Of a DNA stretch of 64,000 nt, positions 8,619 to 17,044 are shown in pieces. Source of the stretch: an uncultured Salinicoccus sp. (lineage in GTDB: Bacteria; Bacillota; Bacilli; Staphylococcales; Salinicoccaceae); NCBI GenBank assembly GCA_947494965.1, contig CANLWV010000007.1, positions 62,001-126,000 on the forward strand. Reading direction: 5' to 3'. The notes under the pieces are model-generated. The model made no database searches. It saw only the letters and a program-made list of their open reading frames with translations, and had not been told where the DNA came from. Made by a program: the position numbers and the translations under genes. Every line of letters starts with the position of its first letter. The stretch's first letter is position 1.

Positions 8619-8669
8619 ACACCCCCTGTCAACTGGATGAATAATCCGGTCCCCAGGGGGTGTTTTTTG
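8619..8669 (+). terminator. Terminator of the CYTH-globin-spxH operon
   Basis: Ten-base arms ACACCCCCTG (8619-8628) and CAGGGGGTGT (8654-8663) enclose a 25-base loop and are followed by a T run. Confidence 0.9.
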
Positions 8670-8689
8670 ATTGCCGGCGGGAGTGAGGT

Positions 8690-8912
8690 GTTAGCTCGTC
8701 AATTCGCCTTCGTTTGCTGGACGAACGAGAGTTAGACCCCCAATTCGCCTTCGTTTGCTGGACGAACGGGAGTTAGACCGCTAATTCGCCTTCGTCTCCG
8801 GAACGAACGAGAGTTAGACCCCCAATTCGCCTTCGTTGCTCAGACGAACGGGAGTTAGACCGCTAATTCGCCTTCGTCGCCCAGACGAACGGGAGTTAGA
8901 CACCCAATCCAT
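8690..8912. repeat. 41-bp tandem repeat array, locus 2 (5 phased units)
   Basis: CGAACG recurs at 8722, 8763, 8804, 8845 and 8886, again exactly 41 bases apart. Each copy sits in a TTCGT/ACGAA hairpin. The unit is clearly related to the array at 316-598: the stretch TCGCCTTCGT and CGAACGGGA are shared. Internal positions differ systematically between loci (GTTAGAC here, ATTAACA there). Like locus 1, it lies between a rightward operon terminator (spxH) and leftward transcripts (rsaE, then pepF). Both arrays are in the same orientation. Confidence 0.95.
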
Positions 8913-8933
8913 TCTTCATGTCTCTCCGCCAAT

Positions 8934-8964
8934 AAAAAAACACGGAATCCAAAAGGATTCCGTG
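8934..8964 (-). terminator. Second terminator downstream of rsaE
   Basis: CACGGAATCC (8941-8950) pairs with GGATTCCGTG (8955-8964) and seven plus-strand A precede it, giving a minus-strand T run. It stands about 28 bases beyond the rsaE terminator, with no gene between, so it looks like a back-up stop. Confidence 0.75.
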
Positions 8965-8991
8965 CTTCATATATATTATCATCTTTTTTTT

Positions 8992-9094
8992 AAAAAAAGC
9001 AGCACACCTTCTTTAGTGTGCTGCTCAAACAAAGGGGATGGGAGAAATTTTTCACTGTTACAACAAAGGGGTATGTTTCAGTGAGAAAAATTCC
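8992..9094 (-). ncRNA. rsaE: Small regulatory RNA RsaE (RoxS)
   Basis: On the minus strand the sequence carries two C-rich seed motifs, ACCCCTTTGTTG (9061-9072) and ATCCCCTTTGTTTG (about 9025-9038). They are separated by GTGAAAAATTTCTCCC, as in S. aureus RsaE. It ends in a strong terminator with arms GCAGCACAC (8999-9007) and GTGTGCTGC (9016-9024) plus seven U. RsaE/RoxS pairs through its C-rich loops with ribosome sites of central-metabolism and TCA-cycle mRNAs and is induced by NO and respiratory stress. The place next to spxH and pepF is the one it has in B. subtilis and S. aureus. The 5' end is estimated from alignment by eye. Upstream AT-rich sequence holds a TTGTGAAA half-site that could suit Rex or ResD/SrrA, but that is only suggestive. 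Confidence 0.93.
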
Positions 9095-9221
9095 ATATAC
9101 GTAATATACCACGGTTAAAGACCTCAAACAACATTTTGCATGTCTTTTCACAATATAGACAAAATGAAAACGTATTCAGATTATACTTGTACAACTTTCG
9201 TCTACATGTCTACATAATTAA

Positions 9222-9249
9222 AGAAATCCGAACCTAAGAGGTTCGGATT
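9222..9249 (-). terminator. Probable pepF terminator
   Basis: ATCCGAACCT (9226-9235) pairs with AGGTTCGGAT (9239-9248). The T run on the minus strand is short (TTTAATT), so termination may be partial. Confidence 0.6.
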
Positions 9250-9255
9250 CCATCA

Positions 9256-11055
9256 TCATATTTCCTTGAGCAGTGCTTCGAACTGGTCGAGTTGTGATTC
9301 GAATACTTTCATCGCGTTCTCAACTGGTTCAGCAGTCGTCATATCAACACCTGCATTTTTGAGGACGTTGATCGGATAGTCTGAAGACCCCTTCTTCAGG
9401 AATTCGTTGATATAGCGCTCAGCTGTCTCAGAGCCTTCCTCAAGCACTTGCTTCGAGAGGCTGGCTGCAGCTGCGTAACCTGTAGAATACTGATAGACAT
9501 AATAGTTCATATAGAAGTGCGGGATGCGTGCCCACTCCACTTCAATATATTCATCGTACTCCATCACATCTCCAAAGTATTTGCGGTTGAGCGCCCCGTA
9601 CACTTCGTTTAGGCTTCCGGCAGTCAGCGGCTCGCCCTCTTCCTTCATCGTATGGATCTTGTGTTCGAATTCAGCAAACATCGTCTGCCTGAATACCGAT
9701 CCCTTGAATCCTTCCAGCTGCTCATTCAACAGATATAGTTTCTTCTTTTTATCCTCAAGATTCCTGAACATATAGTCTGCAAGCAGCGCCTCGTTGAAAT
9801 TACTCGCCACTTCGGCGATGAATATGGAGTAGCCGGACATGTTCGACGGCTGGTTCTGCCTGCTGTAGTAGCTGTGGACGCTGTGTCCGAATTCGTGCGT
9901 CAAGGTGAATAGGTTGTTGACATTATCCTGCCAGTTCATGAGGATGAAAGGATTAGTGCCGTAGGTACCGGAGGAATAGGCACCGCTTCTCTTGCCTTTA
10001 TTCTCATAGACGTCGACCCAGCGGTTTTCGAGGCCTTCCTTGACGATGCCTACGTACTCTTCACCCATCGGTGCCAATGAATTGAGCATCCATTCCTTCG
10101 CTTCCTCATATTCCATCTTGAAATCGACATCTTTCACCATCGGTGTATAGACATCATACATCTTCAGTGTATCGAGCCCGAGCAGCTGCTTGCGCAGTTC
10201 AGTATACCGGTGCAGCAGATGCAGGTGCTTGTTGACGGTCGCCACAAGGTTATCATACACTTCCTCCGGAATGAAGTTGTTGGAGAGGGCCTGATGCCTC
10301 GCCGATTCATAGCCGCGTGCCTGTGCTTCGAAGACATGTGTGGATACTACACCCTGCAGTGTCTGGCTCAATGTGTTCTTGAATGAACCGTAAGTCTTAT
10401 ATAGATTTTCATAGGCTGATCTGCGCAGTTCACGGTCGCTCGATTTGAGGAGATCAATGTAAGTGCCTTGTGTGAGTGTATGCGCATTTCCTTCAGCATC
10501 GATCGCATCCGGGAATTCCAAGTCTGCGTTATTGAACATGCCGAACGTCGACGTCGGGTTGGACAGCACTTCCCCTGCCTGCGCCATAAGCTTCTCTTCC
10601 TTGTCGCTGAGTATATGTTCCCGCTTCCTGTTCAATTTTTCAAGATCGAAGGAGAACTCGGAAAGACGCTCATCCTGGCGCCATTCTTCGAGCGTATCTT
10701 CATCAATCTGCAGGATTTCAGGCACCAGGAAACTCCATGCCGTATTGAATTTGACGACCAGTGTGCGCGCCTTGGCTTCCATGCCGCTATAAGTGTCATT
10801 AGATGTATCCTGGTCATGCTTAAGGTGTGAGTAGACGAATAATTTGCCTATCTCCTCCGTCAACTCGCGCTGGGTATGAAGCGCTTCTGATAGTTTTTCC
10901 AGGGAACCGATGTCCCCTTCGAATTGTTCCGCCTCATCTAGCCTGCCTTCCAGTTCCTTATACTTTTCTTCGAATGCTTCGTCCGACTCGAAGATATTTT
11001 TGAGATTCCATGTATACTTCTCCTGTTGTTCTTCACGTGTTATTACTTTTGCCAT
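9256..11055 (-). CDS. pepF: Oligoendopeptidase F (M3 family zinc metallopeptidase)
   Basis: A cytoplasmic peptidase of 599 residues that cuts medium-length oligopeptides. It therefore plausibly processes peptides brought in by the Opp system encoded at 17045-23223. The zinc site HEFGH is at about residues 387-391, with the downstream zinc ligand region in FIAEVASNFNEALL. The whole length is alpha-helical M3 type. I chose the ATG at 11055 because GGAGGG lies just upstream; the frame extends 13 codons further without support. It follows coiA in the mecA-coiA-pepF order of S. aureus. Confidence 0.95.
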   Translation of the reverse strand: MAKVITREEQQEKYTWNLKNIFESDEAFEEKYKELEGRLDEAEQFEGDIGSLEKLSEALHTQRELTEEIGKLFVYSHLKHDQDTSNDTYSGMEAKARTLVVKFNTAWSFLVPEILQIDEDTLEEWRQDERLSEFSFDLEKLNRKREHILSDKEEKLMAQAGEVLSNPTSTFGMFNNADLEFPDAIDAEGNAHTLTQGTYIDLLKSSDRELRRSAYENLYKTYGSFKNTLSQTLQGVVSTHVFEAQARGYESARHQALSNNFIPEEVYDNLVATVNKHLHLLHRYTELRKQLLGLDTLKMYDVYTPMVKDVDFKMEYEEAKEWMLNSLAPMGEEYVGIVKEGLENRWVDVYENKGKRSGAYSSGTYGTNPFILMNWQDNVNNLFTLTHEFGHSVHSYYSRQNQPSNMSGYSIFIAEVASNFNEALLADYMFRNLEDKKKKLYLLNEQLEGFKGSVFRQTMFAEFEHKIHTMKEEGEPLTAGSLNEVYGALNRKYFGDVMEYDEYIEVEWARIPHFYMNYYVYQYSTGYAAAASLSKQVLEEGSETAERYINEFLKKGSSDYPINVLKNAGVDMTTAEPVENAMKVFESQLDQFEALLKEI

Positions 11056-11123
11056 TATGTACCCTCCAATTTTCAGATAGTCCAATTTTCTCAATATTGC
11101 GTATAAATTTCAAGTCTCGAAAC

Positions 11124-12080
11124 TTATTGTGAATTGTATAACGTCTTATAGTCGCTAAGCAGCTTGTGGATCACCTGCTCGCTTTGAGGCGCCCCTTGGA
11201 TTTCCCGCAGGCGTATGAAATGTCTGAAACCTTCAATCGTAAAGCACCCCCGCTCCAGGGCAAACATCAAATACAGCTTCCACTCCAGGGGGCTATTCAT
11301 GATCCAGCGCTCGGACTCTGTAATGTACAGCAAATGCTTCGGCAGATCAGCCGGATCGAGGCCAAGCTGATAAATATATGTAAGCGTGGGGTTCAACCGA
11401 CTTTTCTGCCGGCGTTCATGTTGGATGAGCCGTTTGATATCCTGCCCATTCATCTGATGCATCTGTCTAGGCATTGCTTCATGGTCCAACATCAGTGCTT
11501 CTGCATCCATACCCTCTACATGGTACAGCCAACGGCCTGCGCCGATGTGATGATGCAACATCCATTTCTTCAATTGCCTGTTCGTGCCATGATATGTAAA
11601 CAAGGCATGTTGGAACTGTGTCGACAACTGGAAATGGGTTGGAATCACATGCGCGGCGTTAATGCGGAGCGCCGTTTCGTCAAGCACCCATATGACATCC
11701 ATGCCGAGTGTATGGTACCCTTTCGAGCGTTCGATGATGAGTGTTGGAGAAATCGGGGAATATTGGATTTCGATGGCGCGCTTCCCTACAAGCAGATCTG
11801 GAATCTGTTCTATTTCGGGCAGATAATATTCCATTGCAGCAGTGTGATTTTTGTTGAGGCTCAAGTACAGTTCATGCTTCGCCGACAAGTGAGCCAATGA
11901 TTCCTTTTTGTAGAGATGCCTGATGCAGTCTACTATGCGATGGTGGGAGAAATGGGGTGTCTTTACATTGCCTAATTTCAATACGACCCGCTCGAGACAG
12001 ACCGGGCAGAAATATTTTCTGTTCTTGACTGCTTCACTTGCAGTGACGTTGCCGCCAGTTTCATCGTGGGCTATAAACAT
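11124..12080 (-). CDS. coiA: Competence protein CoiA-like nuclease
   Basis: A 318-residue protein of the CoiA family, induced with late competence genes and thought to help process incoming DNA. The N-terminus has a treble-clef-like zinc motif (FCPVCLERVVLKLG...HFSHH, residues ~24-47) followed by a nuclease-like core with IEIQYSPIS (~100) resembling PD-(D/E)XK restriction-type folds. Its Shine-Dalgarno GAGGAGG lies in the 3' arm of a terminator-like hairpin (12087-12117). The start codon directly follows that hairpin's seven-T run, so expression may depend on how that structure folds. Confidence 0.87.
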   Translation of the reverse strand: MFIAHDETGGNVTASEAVKNRKYFCPVCLERVVLKLGNVKTPHFSHHRIVDCIRHLYKKESLAHLSAKHELYLSLNKNHTAAMEYYLPEIEQIPDLLVGKRAIEIQYSPISPTLIIERSKGYHTLGMDVIWVLDETALRINAAHVIPTHFQLSTQFQHALFTYHGTNRQLKKWMLHHHIGAGRWLYHVEGMDAEALMLDHEAMPRQMHQMNGQDIKRLIQHERRQKSRLNPTLTYIYQLGLDPADLPKHLLYITESERWIMNSPLEWKLYLMFALERGCFTIEGFRHFIRLREIQGAPQSEQVIHKLLSDYKTLYNSQ

Positions 12081-12117
12081 AAAAAAACCTCCTCATCTAT
12101 ATATGGATGAAAAGGTT
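12081..12117 (-). terminator. Terminator-like hairpin between mecA and coiA overlapping the coiA ribosome site
   Basis: On the minus strand AACCT..CATC pairs with GATG..AGGTT, followed by seven T directly before the coiA ATG. The 3' arm contains GAGGAGG, the coiA Shine-Dalgarno, and the T run is its spacer. In a transcript read through from mecA the ribosome site would be paired. Confidence 0.6.
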
Positions 12118-12146
12118 AAAAATGATTTATTTTAGATGCAGATAAT

Positions 12147-12797
12147 TTAATTTTCTTGAAAAACTTTTCTTACTTTGCCCCTCACGTTCATACTCATGAT
12201 GATTTTTCCGTATTCTTCGACAATGAGGCTGGATGTTTCAGCAGGTGCACTGTACTCGAGAAGTTTTGCTTCAATCCGTTCAGTATCCATATAATCCATA
12301 CGGTGGTCGAAGAATATCTGGTAGTAATACCTGCCTTCATGGACGATAAGCAGATCTTCATACTGTGTTTCATCGACTTCGACTTCATAGGAATACTTGA
12401 TGAGGTCTTCCAAGTCTGCGAACCTGACCATTACTGGCTCTTTCGTAACAGGCGTCGTCTGGTCTTTCTCCCCTGAAATGTTTTCAAGGAATGATTCAAC
12501 ATCTTTATTATTTATATCCATAGGGTTCTGCTCCATTGAGAATGGTTTGTCATCCTGAGATTTGGACACGACCACTTCGATTCCTTTGTCATAGGCATGC
12601 ACTTGAATCCATAGCGGCCCGTCCATTGAAAATTCTTCTTCGTGCTCGTGGTTCACTTCATCCATGATTGACCAGAAGAATTCTTCTCCACGTTTACGGT
12701 TCAACCACAGATCTTCTTTATCGTAGCCGCGTTTTTCAATATCCTGGTAGGTGATGAAAAATTTGATCGTAGACTCATCGATCCTTTCAATCCTCAT
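12147..12797 (-). CDS. mecA: Adaptor protein MecA
   Basis: An adaptor of 216 residues that binds ClpC and presents substrates such as ComK (and in some species ComX or Spx). This is not the methicillin-resistance gene of the same name. The N-terminal substrate-binding segment MRIERIDESTIKFFITYQDI is typical. An acidic linker (~85-115) leads to the C-terminal ClpC-binding domain (VRFADLEDLIKYSYEV onward). The ATG at 12797 has GAGGAGTGAGGAGT upstream; an in-frame GTG three codons earlier overlaps that site and is less likely. It lies between spx and coiA, as in S. aureus. Confidence 0.94.
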   Translation of the reverse strand: MRIERIDESTIKFFITYQDIEKRGYDKEDLWLNRKRGEEFFWSIMDEVNHEHEEEFSMDGPLWIQVHAYDKGIEVVVSKSQDDKPFSMEQNPMDINNKDVESFLENISGEKDQTTPVTKEPVMVRFADLEDLIKYSYEVEVDETQYEDLLIVHEGRYYYQIFFDHRMDYMDTERIEAKLLEYSAPAETSSLIVEEYGKIIMSMNVRGKVRKVFQEN

Positions 12798-12890
12798 ACT
12801 CCTCACTCCTCTCCATAAAGTATGGTCTTACTTATACTATACCTTAATGTGCCAAGGTAAAACCACTTTTGGAATTGTCATATCATTATA

Positions 12891-12926
12891 CGCCAAAATA
12901 CCCACAGTTTTCAAGCAATCTGCGGG
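12891..12926 (-). terminator. Possible spx terminator
   Basis: CCCACAG (12901-12907) and CTGCGGG (12920-12926) form a seven-pair stem with one mismatch, followed on the minus strand by TATTTTGG. It is weak but is the only candidate between spx and mecA. Confidence 0.4.
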
Positions 12927-12967
12927 CATAGCACTTTAAGTATATGGCTGATCTCGGGTGCTCTTTT

Positions 12968-13366
12968 TTAGAGTTCGGCGAGACGTTTTGCTTCCTTGAG
13001 GTGGAATGTCCTTACCTTGCGTGGAAGGAAACGACGTATTTCATCTTCGTTATAGCCGACTTGGAGACGCTTTTCGTCCATGATGATCGGCCTTCTCAAT
13101 AGACCAGGGTTATCCATGATCAATGTGTACAACTCCTGCATCGGCATGGTGTCGATATCCACATTAAGCTTTTGGAACGTCTTAGATCTGGTGGAGATGA
13201 TTTCATCCGTGCCATCCTCAGTCATGCGAAGAATTGCCTTGACCTCCTCCAATGTGAGGGGTTCAGAAAATATATTTCTTTCAGTATATGGAATTTCATG
13301 TTCTTGTAACCATGCTTTCGCTTTACGGCATGATGTGCAGCTTGGAGAAGTAAATAATGTTACCAT
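12968..13366 (-). CDS. spx: Thiol-stress global regulator Spx
   Basis: An ArsC-fold regulator of 132 residues that binds the alpha subunit of RNA polymerase and switches on the disulfide-stress response. The redox switch CxxC is at Cys10 and Cys13 (SPSCTSC). The [12 protein letters not shown] segment near the C-terminus is typical of Spx rather than arsenate reductase. The ATG at 13366 is chosen because GGAG lies ten bases upstream; an in-frame GTG three codons earlier overlaps that site. Levels are probably set by SpxH (7817-8608) with ClpXP. It is divergent from trpS. Confidence 0.96.
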   Translation of the reverse strand: MVTLFTSPSCTSCRKAKAWLQEHEIPYTERNIFSEPLTLEEVKAILRMTEDGTDEIISTRSKTFQKLNVDIDTMPMQELYTLIMDNPGLLRRPIIMDEKRLQVGYNEDEIRRFLPRKVRTFHLKEAKRLAEL

Positions 13367-13591
13367 GGGGCTCACACTCCAATTTCAAAAGATTTGTAAT
13401 GTTAGTCTTTACCCGGTTCCATCACTTTTTAATCCCGATTGGTTAAATTTAATGGAAAACCGACTTCAACTTCATCTACACTTTGTATTATACTGCACGA
13501 ACATTAAAATAAAATGAGAATTCCTTAATAATCCCGCAAATTTTCAATTAATTTATGATGGTTTTATATTTATACAAGGCCATCTGCTTTA

Positions 13592-13620
13592 TTGCAAGCT
13601 TTCGAGAAGTCTATTATTAT
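13592..13620 (+). promoter_or_regulatory. trpS promoter
   Basis: TTGCAA (13592-13597), a 17-base spacer and TATTAT (13615-13620) lie 32 bases before the trpS ATG. The rest of the 286-base spx-trpS gap shows no T-box leader or other structured element. Confidence 0.7.
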
Positions 13621-13649
13621 AGGAGTAATGACTAACTTAAAGGTGATGA

Positions 13650-14651
<1,002 letters not shown>

Positions 14652-14690
14652 CGCTCATCATCTCCATACAAAATGATTCACCCAACATAC

Positions 14691-14724
14691 AAAAGCGCCT
14701 CCCTTCATGAAGGGAGGCGCTTTT
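14691..14724. terminator. Bidirectional terminator between trpS and fabF
   Basis: A perfect 15-base-pair stem, starting AAAAGCGCC and ending GGCGCTTTT around a CATG loop, serves both converging genes. Confidence 0.92.
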
Positions 14725-14735
14725 GTATTTGAATA

Positions 14736-15977
14736 TTAATCTACATACTTTTTGAATACAAGGCTTGCGTTGTGCCCACCGAAACCGAAGCTATTGGAAA
14801 TTGCATATTCCAAATCAGCTTCAACCATGCCTTCAGAGACATAGTTCAAGTCACATTCAGGATCTGGTGTTTCCAGATTGATGGTCGGGTGGACTTTACC
14901 TTCTTTCAGACTGAGTACCGTAATGATTGCTTCCATACCGCCTGTTGCGCCGAGCAGGTGACCCGTCATGGATTTTGTGGAGTTTACAAGCAGTTTGTCT
15001 GCATGATCTGCAAATACCGAACGGATTGCCATCGTTTCGAACAGGTCATTGTATGGCGTGCTTGTACCATGTCCGTTGATGTAGTCGATCTGCTCCGGTT
15101 TCAGGCCTGCATCTTTCATCGCTTCCTGCATTGCACGCGCTCCGCCTTCGCCGCCTTCAGCCGGTGCCGTGATATGATGGGCATCGCCCGTCGTGCCGTA
15201 GCCGACTACCTCGCCGTATATTGTGGCACCGCGTGCTTTGGCATGTTCCAGTTCCTCCAGCATGACGACGCCTGCCCCTTCGCCGATGACGAAACCATCA
15301 CGGTCCTTGGAATAGGGTCTGGATGCTTTGTCAGGGTCTTCTGCCGTAGTCAATGCCTTATTAGCCTGGAAACCGGCGATGCCCATCCGTGTAATTGGCG
15401 CTTCGGTCCCGCCTGTGACCATCGCATCAGCCTGGCCGCGTGCGATGAACTTGAACGCTTCACCGATCGAGTTCGTACCTGTGGCGCACGCTGTGACTGT
15501 TGCGCCATTCGGTCCCTTCAAGCCATGTTTAATGGACACCTGGCCACTTGCCATGTCCGGGATCATCATTGGGACGAAGAACGGGCTCACGCGGCGTGGT
15601 CCTCGCTCATACAGGACTTTGAAGCCGTCTTCAAGGGCCTGGATGCCGCCGATGCCGGAGCCGATCCAGACACCGATGCGTTCACGGTTGTCATCTGTAA
15701 TGTCGAGTCCGCTGTCTGCGACTGCTTCATCAGCAGCCACCATGGCATATTGGGTGAAGCGGTCCATGCGGCGCGCTTCTTTTCTGTCAATATAGTCCTC
15801 GACGTTGAAATCTTTCAGTTCCCCTGCCACATGGACATTATATTCGCTGTTGTCTATCCGTGTAATCTTATCTATACCATTTACTCCCTTTAGGGCGTTC
15901 TCCCAGGTTTCAGGCGCTGTGTTTCCAATTGGCGTCAGCGCTCCAATCCCTGTTACAACTACTCTTCTCTTATCCAT
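14736..15977 (-). CDS. fabF: Beta-ketoacyl-[acyl-carrier-protein] synthase II
   Basis: A condensing enzyme of 413 residues that elongates acyl-ACP with malonyl-ACP. The catalytic triad is Cys164 (TACATGTNS), His303 ([11 protein letters not shown]) and His340 ([11 protein letters not shown]). It overlaps the end of fabH by eight bases, so the two are translationally coupled and share the fabH promoter with its FapR site. Full length with no anomalies. Confidence 0.97.
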   Translation of the reverse strand: MDKRRVVVTGIGALTPIGNTAPETWENALKGVNGIDKITRIDNSEYNVHVAGELKDFNVEDYIDRKEARRMDRFTQYAMVAADEAVADSGLDITDDNRERIGVWIGSGIGGIQALEDGFKVLYERGPRRVSPFFVPMMIPDMASGQVSIKHGLKGPNGATVTACATGTNSIGEAFKFIARGQADAMVTGGTEAPITRMGIAGFQANKALTTAEDPDKASRPYSKDRDGFVIGEGAGVVMLEELEHAKARGATIYGEVVGYGTTGDAHHITAPAEGGEGGARAMQEAMKDAGLKPEQIDYINGHGTSTPYNDLFETMAIRSVFADHADKLLVNSTKSMTGHLLGATGGMEAIITVLSLKEGKVHPTINLETPDPECDLNYVSEGMVEADLEYAISNSFGFGGHNASLVFKKYVD

Positions 15978-16932
15978 GAGTCTCCTCCTTATTATCTCCC
16001 CAGGTCAGGCAAATTGCACCCCAGGTCAGTCCGCCTCCGAAGCCGACCAGAACGAGGGTGTCTCCGTCCTTTATCTTACCATTTTTAACTTCATGATGGA
16101 TACTTAACGGTATTGAGGCAGCTGAAGTGTTACCGTACCTATCAACTGTCACACTCATACGGTCTTCAGGCAGCCCCATGCGTTCGCGCGCAGCATTCAT
16201 GATGCGTATATTGGCCTGATGGGGCACCAGCATATCAATATCTTCCTTTGTAAGACCTGCTTTTTCGGTAACATTGACACTCGATTCGCCCATCTGCCTG
16301 ACCGCAAATTTAAACACTTCGCGGCCGTTCATCCGAATGTCGCCGGTGTCCTCATCGTCATACAGATAAGGTCCTCCTTTGCCGTTGCTGCCGAGTTCAA
16401 AGGAGCGTATGCCATATCCTTCAGACACTTGACCCATTACTACAGCCCCAGCTCCGTCACCGAAGAGCACTGCAGTGGAGCGATCGTCGAAATCGGTGAT
16501 ATTGGATAGTTTGTCCGCTCCGACCACCAACACATTTTTATATGTGCCAGCCCCGATGAACTGGCTGGCTGTCACCATGGCATAGATGAAGCCGGTGCAG
16601 GCAGCGAGCTGGTCCATTGATGGTACCGCCTCGAGTCCGAGCTTGTTTTGGATTGTCGTCGCGACAGTCGGGAATTTATGGTGACCGGTCGATGTCGCAA
16701 CAATGACCAGATCGATATCTTCTTTGGCGACCCCGGAGTTTGCTATCGCTTCTTCCGCAGCTTCGTACGCCATATCACTTGTTTCCATTCCTTCAGCGAA
16801 GCGCCGTTCTTTTATACCTGTCATTTCTGTAATCCATTCATCTGATGTATCCAGAATTTTTTCGAAATCATGATTGGTGAACACTTTTTCCGGCACGTAG
16901 GTTCCGAGCCCCAATACGCCAACATTTTTCAT
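15970..16932 (-). CDS. fabH: Beta-ketoacyl-[acyl-carrier-protein] synthase III
   Basis: Starts fatty-acid synthesis by joining an acyl-CoA primer to malonyl-ACP. In Staphylococcaceae it prefers branched primers, which yields iso/anteiso lipids. The 320-residue protein has the triad Cys112 (AACTGF), His238 (VPHQAN) and Asn268 (YGNTSAAS). It is first in a fabH-fabF operon; the promoter region carries a FapR-like palindrome at 16957-16973. Confidence 0.97.
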   Translation of the reverse strand: MKNVGVLGLGTYVPEKVFTNHDFEKILDTSDEWITEMTGIKERRFAEGMETSDMAYEAAEEAIANSGVAKEDIDLVIVATSTGHHKFPTVATTIQNKLGLEAVPSMDQLAACTGFIYAMVTASQFIGAGTYKNVLVVGADKLSNITDFDDRSTAVLFGDGAGAVVMGQVSEGYGIRSFELGSNGKGGPYLYDDEDTGDIRMNGREVFKFAVRQMGESSVNVTEKAGLTKEDIDMLVPHQANIRIMNAARERMGLPEDRMSVTVDRYGNTSAASIPLSIHHEVKNGKIKDGDTLVLVGFGGGLTWGAICLTWGDNKEETHG

Positions 16933-16955
16933 TAGACCACACCTTATACTCTCAT

Positions 16956-16973
16956 ATTATAACTAGGTACTAA
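16956..16973 (-). promoter_or_regulatory. fabHF promoter -10 with FapR-like operator
   Basis: The minus strand reads TTAGTA-CCTAG-TTATAA (16957-16973), i.e. one perfect and one 4/6 half-site of the FapR palindrome. The second half overlaps TATAAT (16956-16961), the likely -10. It resembles the perfect operator at fabI but is degenerate on the -10 side. Confidence 0.75.
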
Positions 16974-17001
16974 TTTATCATAATCGATTATCCTGCACAA
17001 C

Positions 17002-17030
17002 AAAAATGCACCCATGCTCTGCATGGGTGC
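17002..17030 (-). terminator. oppA terminator
   Basis: GCACCCATGC and GCATGGGTGC form a ten-base-pair stem (17008-17030), followed on the minus strand by five T. Confidence 0.88.
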
Positions 17031-17044
17031 TACTGGGTGCAACC

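Noticed and set aside
8836..9084. Open frame through the second repeat array and rsaE
   Set aside because: It runs antisense through the rsaE terminator and the sRNA itself; no ribosome site.
12147..12797. Methicillin-resistance gene mecA (PBP2a)
   Set aside because: The protein is the 216-residue Clp adaptor MecA, unrelated to the penicillin-binding protein.
14772..15893. 373-codon open frame opposite fabF
   Set aside because: Antisense shadow of fabF; a Cys/His/Phe-rich product typical of reverse reading.
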